DNA of 64,000 bases. Origin: Mameliella sp. MMSF_3455. GTDB lineage: Bacteria; Pseudomonadota; Alphaproteobacteria; Rhodobacterales; Rhodobacteraceae. Below, piece after piece: positions 60,689 through 64,000 of this stretch. The translations under genes and the position numbers were made by a program. Under the pieces are notes generated by a model. The model was not told where the DNA came from, searched no databases, and was given only the letters and a program-made list of their open reading frames with translations. How positions within the stretch are numbered: position 1 is the first letter of the stretch; each line of letters starts with the position of its first letter. The stretch is from positions 1 to 64,000 of the forward strand of contig NZ_JASHJL010000030.1 in the NCBI RefSeq assembly GCF_030733205.1, given 5' to 3'.

Positions 60689-61480
60689 CTATTCGACGCC
60701 GACAACGTCCGGTGTCCGCCACCCCAGGTGCTGGCCGCCATCGATGCAGAACAGCTGCCCAGTGACGGTTTTCGCCCCCAGAAGGTAGGTCAGCGCGGCG
60801 GTGATATCCTCGGGATCGGCGCCACGTTCCAACACTGTCGATGCCCTCTGGCGGGCAAAGGCCCCGGCATCCTGCCGACCGCCCTGCAGGGTCGGCCCGG
60901 GGCCGATACCATTGACCCGAACGCGCGGCGCCAGTGCCTGCGCCGCCGTTTGTGTCAGCGTCCAGAGCGCGGATTTCGCCAAGGTGTAGCTTGTGAACTC
61001 GGGCGTCAGCTTGCGCACCCGCTGGTCGATCATGTTGACCACCAGCCCCCGCGCCACCGGTTCCCCCCGCGCATCCCGCGCAGGATCGGGAACCTGGGAT
61101 GCCAGTGCCTGGATCAGCACAAAAGGCGCGCGCAGGTTGCTTTCGAAATGCCGGTCCCAGCTTTGCCGCGTGGCGCTGTCGATGTCGTCATATTCAAAGA
61201 TCGAGGCATTGTTCACCAGCACCGTCATCGGACCGCCCAAGGCCTCTGCCGCGCGCGGCAGCAACGCCTGTGCCTGCGTCTCGTCCAGCAGATCCGCCTG
61301 GAGAGCCACGGCCTGTCCGCCCCGCGCAGAGATCCCGTCAACGACCTCCTGTGCCGCGGCCTCGGACCCCGCGTAGTGCACCGCCACGGCATAGCCTTGC
61401 GCGGCCAATGTCTCGGCCATGGCCCGGCCCAGCCTCCGTCCCGCGCCTGTCACCAGTGCGCGCCCTTTCACCTCACCCAT
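60689..61480 (-). CDS. SDR-family oxidoreductase (FolM/pteridine reductase-like)
   Basis: A 263-residue short-chain dehydrogenase. The NADP-binding motif TGAGRRLGRAMAETLA has the Arg-Arg typical of pteridine-reductase-like SDRs. The NNAS motif lies in VLVNNASIFEY, and the catalytic Tyr-Lys pair in YTLAKSAL. The end of the fold includes RVNGIGPGPTLQG. FolM-type enzymes reduce dihydromonapterin or other pteridines; this is inferred from the TGxxRRLG motif. ATG 61480 is chosen because GGAGG lies just upstream. It starts 11 bases after the stop of the upstream antiporter gene on the same strand. Confidence 0.88.
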   Translation of the reverse strand: MGEVKGRALVTGAGRRLGRAMAETLAAQGYAVAVHYAGSEAAAQEVVDGISARGGQAVALQADLLDETQAQALLPRAAEALGGPMTVLVNNASIFEYDDIDSATRQSWDRHFESNLRAPFVLIQALASQVPDPARDARGEPVARGLVVNMIDQRVRKLTPEFTSYTLAKSALWTLTQTAAQALAPRVRVNGIGPGPTLQGGRQDAGAFARQRASTVLERGADPEDITAALTYLLGAKTVTGQLFCIDGGQHLGWRTPDVVGVE

Positions 61481-61491
61481 AGGGTCCTCCG

Positions 61492-62439
61492 TCACAGCAA
61501 TACGACTGTGACATAGCCCAGATAAAGCGCCGACAAGACAACGCCCCAGATCCGCCCAAGGTCACGCCCGAAATAGACAAAGGGCAGAAGCAGCAGCGAG
61601 GCCCCCAACATCACCCAGAAGTCGAACTGGAGGAACCCCGGCCCGACATGGATCGGCGCGATCAACGAGGCGACCCCGATGATGGCCAGAAGGTTGAAAA
61701 GGTTCGAACCGATCACGTTGCCGATGGCCACGTCGGCCTGACGGCGGATCGCGGCCATGACCGTCGTCGCCAGTTCCGGCAAGGACGTCCCCAACGCCAC
61801 CAACGTCAGCCCGATCACCGCATCCGGGACGCCGAACATGCGGGCAATCTCCTCGGCGCTGTCGACCAGAAGATCGGCACCCAACGGCAAGCCGATCAGC
61901 CCCAGCGCCAGAAACAGGCCGATCCGCCACCACGGCATGTCGGGATCCGCGCCTTCGGGCTCTTCCAGCTCTTCATCGGCCCGGCCTTCGGCGCGGTGGC
62001 GCAGCGCGGTGCGCATCTGGCTTCCGAGGATGGTGACCAGCAGAGCCAGAAGGATCAGGCCGGCGATCCAGTCAAAGACACCGCGAAAGCCCAGCGCGAT
62101 GAAGACAAGCGTGCCGCCCATCATCTGCAGATAGCTTTTGCGTGTGTCACACTGACTGGTGTGCATGACCGTGATCAGCCCCGGCACCCCCAAGACCAGC
62201 AACACGTTCGCCGTGTTCGACCCCACCACGTTGCCCAGCGCGATGCCCGGCGCATCATCCAGCGCCGCCTTGATCGAAATCAGCAGCTCTGGAGCAGAGG
62301 TGCCGAAGGCGACGATGGTCAGGCTGACGATCAGGGCCGGGATGCCAACCCGCAAGGAGAGATTCACCGCCCCCTTGACCAGCGCGTCCCCCGCCAGAAG
62401 CAGGATCAGCAGACCAAGAACCGCGTAGACGTAGACCAT
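61492..62439 (-). CDS. Calcium/sodium antiporter (CaCA family)
   Basis: A 315-residue inner-membrane cation exchanger with about ten helices in two inverted repeats. The alpha-repeats carry VAFGTSAPELLISIKAALDD ... NVVGSNTANVLLVLG and ALGTSLPELATTVMAAIRR ... NVIGSNLFNLLAIIG, with the Glu and Asn ion ligands. A cytosolic loop rich in acidic residues (RAEGRADEELEEPEGADPD) separates them. ATG 62439 follows GGGTGGCAACTGAG. It begins one base after the stop of the small zinc-ribbon gene on the same strand. Confidence 0.93.
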   Translation of the reverse strand: MVYVYAVLGLLILLLAGDALVKGAVNLSLRVGIPALIVSLTIVAFGTSAPELLISIKAALDDAPGIALGNVVGSNTANVLLVLGVPGLITVMHTSQCDTRKSYLQMMGGTLVFIALGFRGVFDWIAGLILLALLVTILGSQMRTALRHRAEGRADEELEEPEGADPDMPWWRIGLFLALGLIGLPLGADLLVDSAEEIARMFGVPDAVIGLTLVALGTSLPELATTVMAAIRRQADVAIGNVIGSNLFNLLAIIGVASLIAPIHVGPGFLQFDFWVMLGASLLLLPFVYFGRDLGRIWGVVLSALYLGYVTVVLL

Positions 62440-62440
62440 C

Positions 62441-62635
62441 TCAGTTGCCACCCTTTCGACAGTCGCAAGGCCCCTTGCCGATGCGGTAGCGACCGCATTT
62501 CGGGCATTTCGTTGCGTTCAGGCGGGCTCGGGCGCGCAGCTGGCCCAACTGCTTTGCGCCGGGAATCCGCAGTTTTCCGAAAAACCCCAGAACCGCGATG
62601 AACACCAGGAAGAGGGCGACGATCTTGACGATCAA
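62441..62635 (-). CDS. Zinc-ribbon micro-protein with membrane anchor
   Basis: A 64-residue protein with an N-terminal helix (MIVKIVALFLVFIAVLGFFG), a basic linker and a C-terminal zinc-ribbon-like pattern TKCPKCGRYRIGKGPCDC. Four Cys in C-x2-C-x(9-11)-C-x-C are visible. Its start overlaps the stop of the S49 peptidase gene (ATGA), so translation is coupled. It is common next to this peptidase in Rhodobacterales. Function unknown. Confidence 0.8.
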   Translation of the reverse strand: MIVKIVALFLVFIAVLGFFGKLRIPGAKQLGQLRARARLNATKCPKCGRYRIGKGPCDCRKGGN

Positions 62636-63429
62636 GACAGGCCAAACCGCGCGTAGTCCGCGCGCTCCTCGATTTCGCCCAGCGCGCCCTGAACCGCCTG
62701 CGCGCCAAGGCGCGGCAGCAGGGGCTTGCGCGCCTCGTAACGCTTGAACCGGGTCTTGTCGCCAAAGCGCTCCTTCATCAGCGGCACAAGGTGGCCGATG
62801 CCGTCAGCCAGCCCCTCGTCCACTGCCGCCTGACCGATCCAGACCTCACCGGTATACAGATCCGGGTTCTCGGTCAGCTTGTCGCCGCGACGGTGTTTCA
62901 CATGGCCGATAAAGGTCTGGTGCAGCTGCTCCAGCAGGCGGTTCAGACGGGCCACGTCCTCTTCCTTTTCAGGTTGGAACGGGTCCATCATGCTCTTGGA
63001 CTTGCCGGCCGTGTGGACCCGCCGTTCGATCCCCTGCCGCTGCAGGAACACCGGCAGACCGAACCCGGCAGAGATCACCCCGATCGAACCGAGGATCGAG
63101 CTGGGGTCGGCCCATATCTCGTCGGCCGCGCTGGCGATCCAGTAACCGCCAGAGGCCGCGACGTCCTCGACAAAGGCCAGCACGGGCACGTCGTGTTCAT
63201 CGGCCAGCCTGCGGATACGGGACCCGATCAGCGAACTTTGCACCGGCGATCCGCCGGGCGAATTGATTTCCAGCGCCACCGCATCAGGCTTCGACTTGAA
63301 TGCCTTCTCCAACATTGACGCGACCGAGCGGTCCGAGATGCTCGACCGTCCAGGCACACCGATGGCGCCCTGCAGGCGCACGACGGAGACCCGCGGGACG
63401 GATTTCAGGAAGGGAACCCAACGTCTCAT
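62632..63429 (-). CDS. S49-family signal peptide peptidase/SohB-like
   Basis: A 265-residue serine peptidase of the single-domain SppA36/SohB type. The catalytic Ser is in EDVAASGGYWIASAADEIWA, and the Lys candidate in AGKSKSMMDPFQPE. EINSPGGSPVQSSLIGSRI precedes them. ATG 63429 (MRRWVPFLKSV) is chosen because the family N-terminus begins there. It may lack a membrane anchor, and could act in the cytoplasm or at the membrane on small substrates. It overlaps the zinc-ribbon gene by four bases. Confidence 0.9.
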   Translation of the reverse strand: MRRWVPFLKSVPRVSVVRLQGAIGVPGRSSISDRSVASMLEKAFKSKPDAVALEINSPGGSPVQSSLIGSRIRRLADEHDVPVLAFVEDVAASGGYWIASAADEIWADPSSILGSIGVISAGFGLPVFLQRQGIERRVHTAGKSKSMMDPFQPEKEEDVARLNRLLEQLHQTFIGHVKHRRGDKLTENPDLYTGEVWIGQAAVDEGLADGIGHLVPLMKERFGDKTRFKRYEARKPLLPRLGAQAVQGALGEIEERADYARFGLS

Positions 63430-63713
63430 GGCGTGGCATGTAGAGACGGGTCGGCGGACAAACAAGGCAGACACCGAAAAGACGCCGCGTTGTGGTGCTT
63501 TTGCCTCTGACGGCGCACGGTGTTGCAAACGGGCCGGCATTGATCGCGCCCAAGGGCGAGTTGCGGGAAGATGCGGTCAAAGTAGCCTACCGTGTCGCCA
63601 ATAAACGTATCGACGAATTCGTCCCGGCCCGGGGCATCGGCGACAAGCCCCTGTCCCAAGAGTTGGCCCTCGCCATGCTTGGCACAAGCCTGACGACATG
63701 CGCCCCCGTCCCG

Positions 63714-64000
63714 TCAGAAAAAACTCTGCGGGTCGATATCGATGGCCAGCCGCATGTCACCGGTCAGTCGCACCTGCGCGACCCAGTCTGCCAAGGCCCC
63801 CTGCAAGGCCACGTTCTTGGGCGCCTTGACCAGCAGCCGTACCCGGTGCCGCCCCTTGACCCGCGCGATGGGCGCGGGCGCCGGTCCCCAGACTTCGGCC
63901 CCCACCTGCCGTAGCGCCCGGTCGTTGCGGGCCAGGAAATTGCCAAGGTCGAACACCTTGGCCATGTCGCCGCCCGACAGGATAATCCCCGCCAGGCGGC
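63714..64000 (-). CDS. priA: Primosomal protein N' (PriA), C-terminal fragment
   Basis: The window ends inside this gene. The visible 3' end encodes the last 95 residues of PriA: RLAGIILSGGDMAKVFDLGNFLARNDRAL, GAEVWGPAPAPIARVKGRHRVRLLVKA, and the C-terminal RLAIDIDPQSFF. This is the helicase C-terminal domain that helps reload the replisome at stalled forks. The start lies beyond 64000. The 284-bp gap between it and the S49 peptidase gene (63430-63713) shows no gene I can support. Confidence 0.9.
   Translation of the reverse strand, partial: RLAGIILSGGDMAKVFDLGNFLARNDRALRQVGAEVWGPAPAPIARVKGRHRVRLLVKAPKNVALQGALADWVAQVRLTGDMRLAIDIDPQSFF

Noticed and set aside
63426-63659. Small frame between the S49 peptidase and priA
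   Set aside because: No ribosome-binding site or family signal; composition like noncoding DNA.
1-64000. CRISPR array, prophage, integrase or insertion sequence
   Set aside because: No repeat-spacer pattern and no transposase, integrase or phage structural gene was seen by reading; a dedicated search was not possible here.

Overview
The window reads as a stretch of chromosome from a high-GC alphaproteobacterium, most likely a Rhodobacterales (Roseobacter-group) species. The reasons are the base composition, the gene neighbourhoods (paired M16 peptidases, a DUF3035 lipoprotein, lspA, purH, heparinase-like protein and rsmB in a row; cysQ, DUF4170, waaA and lpxK in a row; a TauE-like exporter followed by a TIGR02186 protein), and small proteins typical of that order (DUF1674, DUF4170, a zinc-ribbon micro-protein beside an S49 peptidase). 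These assignments come from motif reading; no database search was run. I see no prophage, integrase, transposase or CRISPR array.

Layout. 1-10.4 kb: a secreted hypothetical protein, a divergent pair for a split MnmC-like tRNA modification system, an EamA exporter, a soluble lytic transglycosylase facing dapA, two translationally coupled M16 peptidases, a DUF3035 lipoprotein and lspA. 10.5-24.4 kb: purH, a heparinase-family protein, rsmB, a DUF1674 protein, dapB, rbfA, a DUF2233 protein, a TldE/PmbA-type protein, cysQ, DUF4170, waaA, lpxK, an N-formylglutamate amidohydrolase, tRNA-Val(GAC) and a 41-residue L36. 24.4-37.6 kb: a caspase-fold protein that has lost its catalytic dyad, then a branched-chain-amino-acid-type (Liv/HAAT) ABC importer flanked by two different CoA ligases, with three small membrane proteins between its two permease genes and a gapless tandem-duplication protein nearby. 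37.8-46 kb: a hybrid histidine kinase with an OmpR-type regulator, a carbamoylase/allantoate-type hydrolase, an HNH endonuclease with a PUA/EVE-like N-terminus, and a molybdenum formate dehydrogenase alpha subunit without its partners. 46-50 kb: a branched-chain aminotransferase, a universal stress protein, an Nfu-type Fe-S carrier with an Irr-like box at its promoter, tsaB and a GNAT acetyltransferase. 50-56 kb: a BMP-type nucleoside ABC importer operon interrupted by an AT-rich lipoprotein gene and by a LysE-family exporter. 56-64 kb: TauE-like exporter, TIGR02186, thioesterase, uvrC, a FolM-like reductase, a Ca2+/Na+ antiporter, a zinc-ribbon micro-protein, an S49 peptidase and the 3' end of priA.

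Most genes are housekeeping: cell wall precursors (dapA, dapB), wall turnover (slt, lspA), lipid A/Kdo (waaA, lpxK), translation (rsmB, rbfA, L36, tsaB, mnmD), DNA repair and replication (uvrC, priA). The best candidates for something undescribed are the Liv-type importer locus with its three inserted small membrane proteins and duplicated-domain protein (26.3-37.6 kb), the pseudo-caspase, the AT-rich lipoprotein island, and a dispersed extragenic repeat family (a TTCTTTGGGC...AAATACTC core plus a GGGGC-AGN-GCCCC hairpin) found mostly at the ends of converging genes.
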